Assembly (NCBI GenBank): GCA_029262335.1
Contig: JAJCZQ010000045.1
Span: forward strand, 1-49,653
Direction of reading: 5' to 3'
From: Deltaproteobacteria bacterium
GTDB taxonomy: Bacteria > Desulfobacterota_D > UBA1144 > Nemesobacterales > JAJCZQ01
Length of the DNA stretch: 49,653 nucleotides
Part shown: positions 14,656 to 23,161 of the stretch, one piece after another
Layout of the letters: every line of letters starts with the position of its first letter
Position numbering within the stretch: the first letter of the stretch is position 1
Program-made: the position numbers and the translations under genes
Notes under the pieces: model-generated
The model's database searches: none
Seen by the model: only the letters and a program-made list of their open reading frames with translations
What the model was told of the DNA's origin: nothing

Positions 14656-15795
14656 ATGCCTTCAAAACTAGTCGAAAATCTTTCCCCTTTTTACGTGATG
14701 GAAGTCCTAGAACATGCTAAGAAACTTGAAAGTGAGGGAAGGGATATTGTCCACTTTGAAGTCGGTGAACCGGACTTTGTGACTCCTGCGGAAATCTGTG
14801 AATCAGCAATTGAATCAATTAACAAAGGTGAAACGAAGTATACCTCGAGTATTGGAATTCAGAATCTTAGGGAAATAATAGCCCATAGCTATAATAAAAA
14901 ATATACGCAGAATATTACATCAGAAAATATTGTTGTTACCTCAGGAAGCTCGCCCGCAATTTTTATGTCTATTTTGACTTTGATCGATCCGGGGGATGAA
15001 GTGATCATTACTGATCCGCATTATGCCTGTTACCCTCAGATTATTAAGATAGCAGGCGGAGTACCAAAAAAAGTAAGGATATACGAAGAAAATGGTTTTC
15101 AGATTGACGTTGCGGAAATAAAAAAGAATATTACTGCAAAAACCAGGGCAATAATAATTAACTCTCCGGCTAACCCAACAGGGGTTATTCTGGATAAAGA
15201 AGTATTCAGGGAAATATCCAGCCTTGGAATTCCGATAATTTCTGATGAGATTTATCACGGGCTTGAATATACCAAATCTGCAAATACTATTTACGAATTT
15301 ACTGACAACGCTTTTGTCATAAATGGTTTTTCAAAGTTATATGCAATGACGGGCTGGCGGCTCGGGTATGTTATTGCTCCCGGGAAGTTTATCAGGCCAA
15401 TTCAGAAACTGCAGCAAAACCTCTTTATTTCACCTAACCCTTTTGTACAGGAAGCGGGAATAACTGCAATTGAAAAAGCGGAAAATGAAACAGAATCGAT
15501 GGTTAGCGAGTTTGACGTGAGAAGGAAGTTAATGTTAAATGAACTGAAAGATTCAGGTTTTAATATATTAAATGAACCTGACGGTGCCTTTTATATATTT
15601 TTAAATATTTCTAATTATACTTCTGACTCGTATAAACTTTCTTTTGATATTTTGGATAAGGCCGGTGTTGCAGTGACTCCCGGTATTGATTTTGGGGATG
15701 GCGGCGAAGGATATATCAGGTTTTCCTACGCCACTTCGAGAGAACGTATAACAGAAGGCATAAAGAGAGTTACAGATTATTTTAAAAAGTATTGA
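14656..15795 (+). CDS. Class I/II pyridoxal-phosphate aminotransferase
   Basis: A 379-residue fold-type I aminotransferase (AspC/AlaT group). Landmarks: FEVGEPDF (substrate loop), TSGSSPAI (phosphate-binding turn), NSPANPTG with the Asn that contacts PLP, SDEIYHGL with Asp/Tyr, and the Schiff-base lysine in GFSKLYAMTGWRLGY. A C-terminal Arg in GYIRFSYA probably binds the substrate carboxylate. ATG 14656 is used; an upstream in-frame TTG (14632) lies inside def. The amino-acid specificity is not evident. Confidence 0.9.
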   Translation: MPSKLVENLSPFYVMEVLEHAKKLESEGRDIVHFEVGEPDFVTPAEICESAIESINKGETKYTSSIGIQNLREIIAHSYNKKYTQNITSENIVVTSGSSPAIFMSILTLIDPGDEVIITDPHYACYPQIIKIAGGVPKKVRIYEENGFQIDVAEIKKNITAKTRAIIINSPANPTGVILDKEVFREISSLGIPIISDEIYHGLEYTKSANTIYEFTDNAFVINGFSKLYAMTGWRLGYVIAPGKFIRPIQKLQQNLFISPNPFVQEAGITAIEKAENETESMVSEFDVRRKLMLNELKDSGFNILNEPDGAFYIFLNISNYTSDSYKLSFDILDKAGVAVTPGIDFGDGGEGYIRFSYATSRERITEGIKRVTDYFKKY

Positions 15796-15802
15796 TTACA
15801 GT

Positions 15803-16990
15803 ATGAATATACCGGTCCTTGAAAATGCAGAACTAAAAGACAAAAGGGTACTCCTGCGCCTGGATTTTGATCATATTTTTGAGAAAAATTTCAAACGGGG
15901 AAAAATGGACAGGTTTAGTATAGTGGAACCTACATTAAGATATTTACTAAATGCCAAAGCTAAAATTGTAATCGCACCGAGTTTTACCAGGACCAAAAAT
16001 AAAAACAAAACTGAATACAGTATAGAACCATATGCCAGGCATATATGCGATATTTTTAAATGTAATGTATACCTTACGGAATATGTTGTAGGAGGTTTAC
16101 CTCAAAAGCTTTCCCAGGACATGGAGCCAGGATCAATACTTTTTTTGGAGAACCTTTTCGAAATGGAAGGTGAGACAAATGCCGAAAATGAATTTGCCGA
16201 AAAGCTTTCCCAACTCGGCGATATTTATGTTAACGAAGCATTTTCACTTTCAGGTGCGTCGTTAGCCTCCAATACAGCAATATACGATTTTTTTGACAAT
16301 GAAAACATCTATGCAGGACTGAACTTCGAAAGCGAATACACAAATATGTTAATGCTCAACTCTTCTGAAAAATTATTTACTCTTTGTTTGAATGTTGATA
16401 CAGATATTACAGAGGCTCTTGCAGCTGCCGAGAACCTGATAGAGAGAATTGACCGTATTTTGCTTCTCGGTGAAATATCAAGCCTCTATTCATTGGTTAA
16501 GAGCGGGGCAGATAACCATAATTTTTCCAAAAATGTAGTTAATAAAATAAAAAAAGTTGTTAACTCAGCAGAGGTAAGGGGTATTGAGATTGTTCATATG
16601 GTTGATTACTATGCCAGTGACGAAAATTCTAAAGCACAGTTAATCAGGAACGAAATATTTAATAATAAACAGGGGTATATTGATATAGGTGATGAAACCG
16701 GGAAAATATTTTCGGACGCACTTTCAGAATCAAGTCTTGTTTTGTGGCTGGGAAATAAACCAAATAAAGAAAGTGATTTAGTTTTTGGATCAGCTAAAAT
16801 ACTTGATACAATAAATAAAAATGCTTTATATGTAATTAGTGCTGGATCCGATAAGATTAATACTGAAATTATAAGCCAAACTGAGGATGGTTTTTTTCAA
16901 TTTCAATCCAGTTGTTACAACACATTTGTAAATTCTATTGCAAGTGAAGGAATGCCTGCTATAGAAATACTTGAGGCTAAATTCGGATGA
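15803..16990 (+). CDS. Degenerate phosphoglycerate-kinase homologue (probable pseudoenzyme)
   Basis: A 395-residue protein that aligns with PGK end to end: KRVLLRLDF (14-22), LFLENLFEMEGET (113-124), DIYVNEAF (140-147), SLVLWLG, and a C-terminal EGMPAIEILEAK. The catalytic sites are lost. DFN becomes DFD, SHLGRP becomes SFTRTK, the ENVRF arginine is Phe or absent, HRAHAS becomes SGASLAS (150-156), the GGAKVxDK nucleotide lysine block becomes NVDTDIT (198-204), GGGD becomes SAGSD, and STGGGA is lost. The frame is intact over the full length and the gene overlaps tpiA by 4 bp, as a true pgk would. It may be a scaffold or regulator of the glycolytic operon. A working pgk would have to lie elsewhere. 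Confidence 0.8.
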   Translation: MNIPVLENAELKDKRVLLRLDFDHIFEKNFKRGKMDRFSIVEPTLRYLLNAKAKIVIAPSFTRTKNKNKTEYSIEPYARHICDIFKCNVYLTEYVVGGLPQKLSQDMEPGSILFLENLFEMEGETNAENEFAEKLSQLGDIYVNEAFSLSGASLASNTAIYDFFDNENIYAGLNFESEYTNMLMLNSSEKLFTLCLNVDTDITEALAAAENLIERIDRILLLGEISSLYSLVKSGADNHNFSKNVVNKIKKVVNSAEVRGIEIVHMVDYYASDENSKAQLIRNEIFNNKQGYIDIGDETGKIFSDALSESSLVLWLGNKPNKESDLVFGSAKILDTINKNALYVISAGSDKINTEIISQTEDGFFQFQSSCYNTFVNSIASEGMPAIEILEAKFG

Positions 16991-17748
16991 GTAAATCATT
17001 AATAATTGCTAACTGGAAAATGAACCTGCTTAGAAGCGATTCAGAACTGCTTACAAAGTCCATTCTGAATATGGTAAACCCGGGAGTTTTGCAGTTTGAA
17101 ATAGTTCTGGTACCTCCATTTACAAATATGGAAATAGTACACAGGATTATAGACCATACTGACCTTTCCCTGGGAGCACAGAATGTATTCTGGGAAGATT
17201 CAGGAGCATATACGGGAGAAATATCCCCTACAATGCTAAGGGATATAGGGTGCAGCTGGGTTTTGCTCGGCCATTCGGAAAGAAGGCAGATTCTTGGAGA
17301 AACTGACTTTGAGGTCAGGAGGAAAGTATCTGCTGCCCTCGCGGCAGGACTCAAGCCGATAGTATGTGTGGGTGAAACACTTCTTCAGAGAAATAAGGGA
17401 ATGGCTCCAAATGTTTTAAGACGCCAGGTAGAGAGTGCACTGCAGGATGTAAATAATGAAAATGTTCAAAATATTGTAATAGCATATGAACCTGTGTGGG
17501 CAATAGGTACAGGTAATAATGCCTCCGTGCAGGAGATTGAAGTTGCCCATGATGAAATAAGAGATAAATTAATTGGACTATTTGGAAAAGATGCGGATAA
17601 TATAAGGATTATTTACGGCGGGAGTGTTAACCCCGACAATATTCAGTATGTATTATCAACCAAAAATGTAAACGGTACCCTGGTTGGCGGAGCCAGTCTG
17701 GATGCTGATGCATTTATACAATTAATAGAAAAAGCCGGAGCGAAGTAA
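16987..17748 (+). CDS. tpiA: Triosephosphate isomerase
   Basis: A 253-residue (beta/alpha)8 enzyme interconverting dihydroxyacetone phosphate and glyceraldehyde 3-phosphate. Catalytic residues are Lys11 (ANWKMN), His96 (LLGHSERR) and Glu168 (AYEPVWAIGTG). The phosphate loop IYGGSVNPDN and GGASLDADAF are intact. Its ATG overlaps the stop of the PGK-like gene, and secG follows after 2 bp, the common pgk-tpiA-secG arrangement. Confidence 0.97.
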   Translation: MSKSLIIANWKMNLLRSDSELLTKSILNMVNPGVLQFEIVLVPPFTNMEIVHRIIDHTDLSLGAQNVFWEDSGAYTGEISPTMLRDIGCSWVLLGHSERRQILGETDFEVRRKVSAALAAGLKPIVCVGETLLQRNKGMAPNVLRRQVESALQDVNNENVQNIVIAYEPVWAIGTGNNASVQEIEVAHDEIRDKLIGLFGKDADNIRIIYGGSVNPDNIQYVLSTKNVNGTLVGGASLDADAFIQLIEKAGAK

Positions 17749-17750
17749 TA

Positions 17751-18161
17751 GTGGAAATATTAATACCATTTATAAAAGTGATTCATATTATCATATGTAT
17801 ATTTTTAATAGTGCTGGTCCTCCTTCAGCCTGGTAAGGGTGGAGATCTTGGTGCAGTATTCGGGGGAGGTTCCTCTGATTCTGTGTTTGGTTCAAGCGGT
17901 GCAGCACCATTTCTTACAAAATTGACAAGATTGCTGGCATTAATTTTTATAATTACATCTTTGTCTCTTGGGTATTTTTCCGTGAGGGGTATACAGTCTT
18001 CAGTTATATCAGATACTCCGGCGGTCGAACAGAATGTAACCAGTCCTGAAGCATCAGATACGGATACATCTTCTAATCCTGTAGAGAACGACAGTCCTAC
18101 TAACCAGGACCTCATTGATTCTCTTTCAGCACCACAAGAAGAGCCTCAGCCAGCAAATTAA
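17751..18161 (+). CDS. secG: Preprotein translocase subunit SecG
   Basis: A 136-residue SecYEG accessory subunit. There are two membrane helices (residues 6-24 and 60-78) separated by LLQPGKGGDLGAVFGGGSSDSVFG, the family hallmark. The C-terminal 50 residues are a low-complexity Ser/Thr/Asp/Pro tail. The start is GTG at 17751, directly after tpiA. Confidence 0.93.
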   Translation: MEILIPFIKVIHIIICIFLIVLVLLQPGKGGDLGAVFGGGSSDSVFGSSGAAPFLTKLTRLLALIFIITSLSLGYFSVRGIQSSVISDTPAVEQNVTSPEASDTDTSSNPVENDSPTNQDLIDSLSAPQEEPQPAN

Positions 18162-18183
18162 TAAATTTGAAATTTTCCCGATC

Positions 18184-18212
18184 TTGCTGTAGTGACCGGG
18201 TGTAAGTATATT
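18184..18212 (+). promoter_or_regulatory. Promoter of the ferredoxin gene
   Basis: TTGCTG (18184-18189), 17-bp spacer, TATATT (18207-18212). A small ATCCTT/AAGGAT palindrome (18216-18228) sits at the likely start of transcription. Confidence 0.6.
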
Positions 18213-18247
18213 TTATCCTTTAAGGATCATTTAGGAGGTAACACAAT

Positions 18248-18517
18248 ATGACATACATAATTGCCGAGCCATGTATTACAGTTAAAGATAAGGCTTGTGT
18301 GGAAGCCTGTCCGGTTGACTGCATATATGAAGGAGATGAACAGCTGTTCATTCATCCTGATGAATGTATTGACTGCGGAGCATGTGTTGATCCTTGTCCT
18401 GTTGATGCTATCTATCATGAAGATGAGCTTCCTGAAAAATGGCAGAACTTTATTGATATGAATAAAGATTTCTTTGATGGAAAAGAAGGCCTGGAACCAG
18501 CACGTAAAGACGATTAA
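18248..18517 (+). CDS. fdxA: 7Fe ferredoxin (FdxA-like)
   Basis: An 89-residue electron carrier with Cys9, Cys17, Cys21, Cys25, Cys40, Cys43, Cys46 and Cys50. By analogy with Azotobacter FdI, Cys9/17/50 hold a [3Fe-4S] cluster and Cys21/40/43/46 a [4Fe-4S] cluster, with Cys25 free. A C-terminal extension ([18 protein letters not shown]) also fits this family. The Shine-Dalgarno AGGAGG is strong, the gene has its own promoter, and a clear terminator follows, so it is probably monocistronic. Confidence 0.92.
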   Translation: MTYIIAEPCITVKDKACVEACPVDCIYEGDEQLFIHPDECIDCGACVDPCPVDAIYHEDELPEKWQNFIDMNKDFFDGKEGLEPARKDD

Positions 18518-18541
18518 AAAATAATCTAATAACAAGCTCTT

Positions 18542-18579
18542 AAAGGGGACATTTGATTTATTCATTTGTCCCCTTTTTT
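18542..18579 (+). terminator. Rho-independent terminator after the ferredoxin gene
   Basis: AAAGGGGACA (18542-18551) pairs with TGTCCCCTTT (18567-18576), ending in six T residues. Confidence 0.9.
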
Positions 18580-18586
18580 CTATATA

Positions 18587-18760
18587 TCTGTAGCACTCAA
18601 ATAATAAGGCTATAAAAGCTATTTTAAAAATATTTTTAGGTTTATATTCCCAATATTTACGGACCCATCTGTAGCACTTAGAAAATAATGCAGCAAGAGA
18701 TTATTTAAAAATATTTTTAGTTTTATACTCCCAATATTTATTGACCCATCTGTAGCACTT
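18587..18760. repeat. Two 81-bp tandem repeats plus a partial third
   Basis: Unit 1 is 18587-18667 and unit 2 is 18668-18748. They align without gaps at 66 of 81 positions by my count. A third copy of the first 12 bp (TCTGTAGCACTT) begins at 18749. The best-conserved parts are TCTGTAGCAC, the core AAAAATATTTTTAG and CCCAATATTTA. There is no ORF inside. Confidence 0.85.
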
Positions 18761-18783
18761 AAGTTAACTTATTACTTTTATTT

Positions 18784-18907
18784 AGGCCTGCAATGAATAA
18801 CGTTTAGAAAATTTGATTTAAAATCGTGAAGAAACATAAAGGGGTTGTGGCAGGATTTTATGTTTTAGATTTTAAATTTAATTTTTAGAAAATTCATTGC
18901 CAAGCCT
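18784..18907. mobile_element. 124-bp imperfect inverted-repeat element (MITE- or REP-like)
   Basis: The ends AGGCCTGCAATGAAT and ATTCATTGCCAAGCCT pair imperfectly over the outer 15 bp. Further in, GATTTAAAATC faces GATTTTAAATTT. An inner perfect stem AAACATAAA/TTTATGTTT closes a 16-nt loop. The whole could fold as one long hairpin. It has no coding capacity or target-site duplication that I can identify, so mobility is an inference. Confidence 0.5.
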
Positions 18908-18916
18908 TGATTTTTG

Positions 18917-18940
18917 GTTCTTTGTATCAAGACAAAGAAC
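18917..18940. repeat. GTTCTTTG/CAAAGAAC palindrome with 8-nt loop
   Basis: A perfect 8-bp inverted repeat just after the long hairpin element and 27 bp before nth. It may be a stem-loop in the nth leader or part of a dispersed repeat family. Confidence 0.5.
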
Positions 18941-18966
18941 TATAAAGAAAGAAATTGATTAGTATT

Positions 18967-19620
18967 ATGTCTGTGATAAAACTTTCAAAAAGAAAGGAGA
19001 GATTAGATAAGATTTTATCTTTTCTAAAAAAAGAATATCCTGATGCCGGCTGCCACCTGGATTATAAAAATGCCGTGGAACTTCTCGTAGGTTCAATACT
19101 TTCTGCACAGTGCACAGACGCAAGGGTAAATGAAGTCACTAAAGACCTGTTTAAAAAATATACAAATGCATATGAATTTTCACTTGCAGATATAGAAGAA
19201 CTTAAAGATGATATAAGGTCAACAGGGTTTTTTAATAATAAGGCTAAATCTATACTTGAATGTACAAAAGCACTTGTCAGGGACCATGACGGTGTAGTCC
19301 CCGACAATATGGATGAACTTACAAAGCTAAGGGGGGTTGGCCGAAAGACGGCAAACGTAATCCTTGGGAATTACTACGGGAAACCGGGGATAATAGTAGA
19401 CACACATATTGGCAGGTTAAGCCGCAGGCTTGGTCTCACGGAAAATGAGGACCCTGTAAAAGTTGAATTTGATTTAAGAGAAATAGTGCCGGAAAGTGAC
19501 TGTACATTTTTCTCAAATTCTCTTGGAGACCACGGAAGGACAGTATGCAAATCACGAAAACCATTATGTGGTGATTGCAAAATCTCTGACATCTGCCCCT
19601 CATTTGGAATATTTAACTAA
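18967..19620 (+). CDS. nth: Endonuclease III
   Basis: A 217-residue base-excision-repair glycosylase/AP lyase. The helix-hairpin-helix LRGVGRKTANVILG includes the catalytic lysine (Lys127), and Asp145 is in VDTHIGRLSRRL. The C-terminal iron-sulphur loop has Cys194, Cys201, Cys204 and Cys210 (C-x6-C-x2-C-x5-C). ATG 18967 is preferred to an upstream TTG (18955). It is followed after 1 bp by the radical SAM gene. Confidence 0.94.
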   Translation: MSVIKLSKRKERLDKILSFLKKEYPDAGCHLDYKNAVELLVGSILSAQCTDARVNEVTKDLFKKYTNAYEFSLADIEELKDDIRSTGFFNNKAKSILECTKALVRDHDGVVPDNMDELTKLRGVGRKTANVILGNYYGKPGIIVDTHIGRLSRRLGLTENEDPVKVEFDLREIVPESDCTFFSNSLGDHGRTVCKSRKPLCGDCKISDICPSFGIFN

Positions 19621-19621
19621 T

Positions 19622-20533
19622 ATGGAACATCGATACAATCTTTACCACAATCATTTAAAAGAAAAATTCGGTGCAAGGGTACATAAAGTGTCCCTTGATA
19701 TGGGTTTTACCTGTCCCAACCGTGATGGTAGTGTAGCCCAGGGCGGCTGCGTGTACTGTAATAATGACAGTTTTGTCCCACCATATGCAAGATCCCGCTA
19801 CAATATGGACCAGCAGATTAAACACGGAATTGAGTATATGAAAAACAGGTTTAAGGCCAAAAAGTTCATTATTTACTTCCAGGCATACACAAGTACTTAC
19901 GGAGAAGCGAAAGAACTTGAAAGAATGTATAAAGAAGCCCTTAAGTATGAAGGGGTAATTGGGCTGTCAGTCGGGACCCGTTCTGACTGCATCGATGAAG
20001 AAAAAATAGAGATATTTGAAAGACTTGCAAAGGATTACTATGTCTCAGTGGAATATGGAATTGAATCAATTTATGATAAGACACTTGAATTTATGAACAG
20101 GGGGCATGATTACCAGTCTGTATTAGATGCAATAGAATTGTCAAAGGGCAGGGGAATACATCTGGGTACTCATATTATTTTGGGAATGCCAACAGAGACA
20201 GAAGATGAAATGCTTGCTATGGCAGATGAAGTATCCACTCTGGGAATTGATACATTTAAAATACATAACCTGCATATAATAAAAAATACCCAGCTAGCAC
20301 GTATGTACAAAGAAAATCCTTTTAAACTATTCACTTATGAAGAATACTTGAAGTTTATTGTAAAGTTTTTGGAACGTCTTTCCCCTGATATAATGCTTGA
20401 AAGACTTTTTACTGACACTCCCCAGGACCTTTTAATTGCCCCAAAATGGAAAGAACGGCACAACGAGATTATTTACGGAATCAGGCAGGAAATGAAAAAT
20501 CAGGACACATGGCAGGGGAAATACTGTAAGTGA
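19622..20533 (+). CDS. Radical SAM protein, YhcC/TIGR01212 family
   Basis: A 303-residue radical SAM protein. The cluster region is FTCPNRDGSVAQGGCVYC, where the first Cys is widely separated from the CxxC pair, as in the YhcC family. YFQAYTSTYG, VGTRSDCID, VEYGIESIYDKTLEFMNRGH and THIILGMPTET follow in family order. Its substrate is not known; YhcC is related to Elp3-type enzymes. ATG 19622 starts 2 nt after the nth stop; the frame is open upstream inside nth but has no family sequence there. The next gene starts at a GTGA overlap. Confidence 0.9.
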   Translation: MEHRYNLYHNHLKEKFGARVHKVSLDMGFTCPNRDGSVAQGGCVYCNNDSFVPPYARSRYNMDQQIKHGIEYMKNRFKAKKFIIYFQAYTSTYGEAKELERMYKEALKYEGVIGLSVGTRSDCIDEEKIEIFERLAKDYYVSVEYGIESIYDKTLEFMNRGHDYQSVLDAIELSKGRGIHLGTHIILGMPTETEDEMLAMADEVSTLGIDTFKIHNLHIIKNTQLARMYKENPFKLFTYEEYLKFIVKFLERLSPDIMLERLFTDTPQDLLIAPKWKERHNEIIYGIRQEMKNQDTWQGKYCK

Positions 20534-21339
20534 AGAATTTTATATATTTATTGCAGGGAGAAGCAGAACTTGTAAAAGAATTCTTTTATTTAAGCGAAAG
20601 GGATAATACAGATGCAATATTTCTAACTTATGATAAAGCGATTGAAAATGCAATATTTTTCCCTGATTCAACCTGGTCTGAAGGCAGAAACAAACTTTTA
20701 GAGGCAGCAAAAGACAAAGGCGAATATCTCTATTATATATTTTGTGATGATGACATTGAATTTAAGTATGGAAGTTGGGATGAGTTTGAAAGACAGCTTT
20801 TAATACACAGACCTGCTATAGGCTGCCCTGTATTCCCAAAAACCCGGAAAACACGGATAAGATTTCTTGAAACCCAGCCGTTTTTAATTAACGATGAACA
20901 ACTAATGGCTTTTCACATCCATGTTATAAAAGATGGTCTTGTGATCCCTTATATTGAGGAATTAGATAAAGTAATGTTCTGGTGTTCATCTTATATTCAG
21001 GAAACTCTTATTCAAAATTTTTATGGTTCAAAATCCCTACAGTTCAACAATATTGAAATACTTAACAAGGAACATGACAGGTACGATCTTTCAAACAGGT
21101 CAGTATTTAAAGAAATTTCCGAAGATTGGTTAAATAAAGAGTTTGTATCAAAATTTATTCCCGTAGTAAATCAAAAAAAACATAAGCTTAAAATAAGATT
21201 AAAATTGTTAATTCTTACAATTATATACTTTATTAACAGAAAGCTGGGCCCTGTTAATCATAGGATTAATAAAAATAAATTACTGGGGACTCTTAATCAC
21301 GATTCTAAATTATTAAAACAGTACAATGATATAAATTAG
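20530..21339 (+). CDS. DDD-motif glycosyltransferase-like protein, copy 1
   Basis: A 269-residue protein that looks like a GT-A fold nucleotide-sugar transferase: MKNFIYLLQGE strand, then [18 protein letters not shown] (residues 44-61), then [13 protein letters not shown] with Asp73-Asp75 as a likely metal site. It is not a standard family 2 enzyme, and I cannot name the donor or product. It starts at GTG 20530, overlapping the stop of the radical SAM gene. The C-terminus is basic with a hydrophobic patch (LKLLILTIIYFINRKL), perhaps for membrane association. The next gene is a paralogue. Confidence 0.65.
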   Translation: MKNFIYLLQGEAELVKEFFYLSERDNTDAIFLTYDKAIENAIFFPDSTWSEGRNKLLEAAKDKGEYLYYIFCDDDIEFKYGSWDEFERQLLIHRPAIGCPVFPKTRKTRIRFLETQPFLINDEQLMAFHIHVIKDGLVIPYIEELDKVMFWCSSYIQETLIQNFYGSKSLQFNNIEILNKEHDRYDLSNRSVFKEISEDWLNKEFVSKFIPVVNQKKHKLKIRLKLLILTIIYFINRKLGPVNHRINKNKLLGTLNHDSKLLKQYNDIN

Positions 21340-21356
21340 CAGGGAAATTATTAAAA

Positions 21357-22172
21357 GTGAAAAATTTTGTATATATGGTTCAGGGTGAATCATCATTAAT
21401 AGCTAATTATCAGGATCTTATGGAGAATGATAACAGAGATATTATTTACTTAACCTTTGATCAAGAAGTTGATAATGCAATCTATTTCCCAGACTCAACC
21501 TGGTCGGAAGGCAGAAACAAACTATTAGAGGCAGCAAAAGAAAAAGACGATTATCTCTATTATATATTTTGTGATGATGATATAAAATTTACTAAAGGTA
21601 ATTGGGATGAATTCCAAAACCTTCTGTTAGAACACAAACCTGCAATTGGATTTCCTGTAGTACCAGTAACCAGGAAAAAGAGAATAAGTTTTTTAGAATT
21701 TCAACTCTACGATAAACCTGACCAGCAAATGATTGCATATCACATGGACTTAATTTCTGATAATTTTATTTTACCATATCAGGAACATCTTGATGAAATA
21801 TCCTGGTGGGGTTCGGGTGGTGTTATACAACAAATTATCCCTAATTTTTATAAGTCCAGTTCCATACAGTTTAACACAATCCAGATATTAAATTTAAAGC
21901 ATAATAGATATGATATAAAAAATATGAAAGATAGACTTACGACATGCATCAAATGGTTTGAAAATGAATCAAGTAATAATATGAAAATTTCAATGGATCC
22001 TCAGAACTATATCGTATTGAGAAAAATTATAATTTTAATAAATACAATTAAATATTTTTTAAGCTATAAATCACAAAATTCCATTTATAAAATTGATAAA
22101 AATAAATTACAAAATCTATTTAAAGATGATTCTGTCTTTATAAAACAATATAATAGTATTAACGTTCGTTAG
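21357..22172 (+). CDS. DDD-motif glycosyltransferase-like protein, copy 2
   Basis: A 271-residue paralogue of the preceding protein. [18 protein letters not shown] and [11 protein letters not shown] occur at identical residue numbers (44-61; Asp73-75), while the C-terminal half is much more divergent, pointing to a tandem duplication followed by divergence. The middle differs ([19 protein letters not shown]-like region here against MFWCSSYIQETLIQ in copy 1), which may reflect acceptor choice. It also starts at GTG (21357). It appears AT-richer than its neighbours. Confidence 0.65.
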   Translation: MKNFVYMVQGESSLIANYQDLMENDNRDIIYLTFDQEVDNAIYFPDSTWSEGRNKLLEAAKEKDDYLYYIFCDDDIKFTKGNWDEFQNLLLEHKPAIGFPVVPVTRKKRISFLEFQLYDKPDQQMIAYHMDLISDNFILPYQEHLDEISWWGSGGVIQQIIPNFYKSSSIQFNTIQILNLKHNRYDIKNMKDRLTTCIKWFENESSNNMKISMDPQNYIVLRKIIILINTIKYFLSYKSQNSIYKIDKNKLQNLFKDDSVFIKQYNSINVR

Positions 22173-22192
22173 TATTTTGTAGAAATTTAAAT

Positions 22193-23107
22193 ATGAACTA
22201 CCAGGACATACTTAACGAGATACATGAGGAAATTCAGCCATATTTAAAACTTGGTAAGGTAGCGTCCTATATACCGGAGCTTGCAAATGTCCCTTATGAA
22301 AAGTTTGGCATGTCACTTCATACTGTAGATGGTAAGACACATTCCGTTGGTAATGCCTATGAAAATTTTTCAATTCAAAGCATATCAAAACTTTTTACAC
22401 TTACTCTTGCCAAACAACTTGTAGGAGAAAAGCTTTGGGCAAGGGTAGGAAGGGAACCGTCCGGTAACCCTTTTAACTCCCTTGTGCAGCTTGAATATGA
22501 AAACGGTATACCAAGAAACCCCTTTATTAATGCCGGTGCACTGGTAATCACAGACGTCCTGATATCCAATTTTGATAATCCTAAAGATAAAATACTGGAT
22601 TTTATTAGACTGCTATCCGGTAATAAAGATATTAATTATGACCCTGATGTAGCTTTGTCAGAGAATAAAACCGGCTACCTTAACAAGGCACTGGCAAATT
22701 TTCTGAAAAGTTTTAAAAACCTTGATAATGAACCCGAGCAGGTGCTTGATGTGTATTTTAATCAGTGCTCACTTGCCATGAACTGCTGTGATCTTGCAAA
22801 CAGTTGTATATTTCTTGCCAATGATGGAAGGTCACACCATTTTGACGAAGTTATTACAACTGAGAAACAAACTAAATATATCAATTCAATATTACTGACA
22901 TGCGGTACATACGATTCTGTAGGCGATTTTGCATACAGGGTTGGACTGCCTGGTAAGAGCGGCGTAGGTGGGGGGATTGTTGCCGTAATGCCTGATAAAT
23001 TCAGCATATGCGTTTGGTCTCCCGGACTAAATGAAAGCGGTAATTCACTTGCCGGTACCAAGGCACTAGAGCTTTTTACTACAATGACAGGTATATCGGT
23101 ATTTTAA
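22193..23107 (+). CDS. glsA: Glutaminase
   Basis: A 304-residue serine-dependent beta-lactamase-like glutaminase that converts glutamine to glutamate and ammonia. The catalytic Ser63-xx-Lys66 is in [10 protein letters not shown]. Other family blocks are [61 protein letters not shown] and [10 protein letters not shown]. It is a standard single-domain bacterial enzyme without an ankyrin tail. Confidence 0.95.
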   Translation: MNYQDILNEIHEEIQPYLKLGKVASYIPELANVPYEKFGMSLHTVDGKTHSVGNAYENFSIQSISKLFTLTLAKQLVGEKLWARVGREPSGNPFNSLVQLEYENGIPRNPFINAGALVITDVLISNFDNPKDKILDFIRLLSGNKDINYDPDVALSENKTGYLNKALANFLKSFKNLDNEPEQVLDVYFNQCSLAMNCCDLANSCIFLANDGRSHHFDEVITTEKQTKYINSILLTCGTYDSVGDFAYRVGLPGKSGVGGGIVAVMPDKFSICVWSPGLNESGNSLAGTKALELFTTMTGISVF

Positions 23108-23161
23108 TAAATTTAATTTGAACCTTTATTTGATAAATAAAAACTAATAATATTATAGAAT

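Larger units (their letters stand above)
18518..18966. other. Non-coding repeat-rich gap between ferredoxin and nth
   Basis: This 449-bp gap holds the ferredoxin terminator, two 81-bp tandem units, the 124-bp inverted-repeat element and an 8-bp-arm palindrome. I find no ORF with a ribosome site inside it. Confidence 0.8.

Noticed and set aside
18587-18760. CRISPR-like array
   Set aside because: Only two full units of 81 bp, no separate repeat and spacer parts, and no cas genes in the window.
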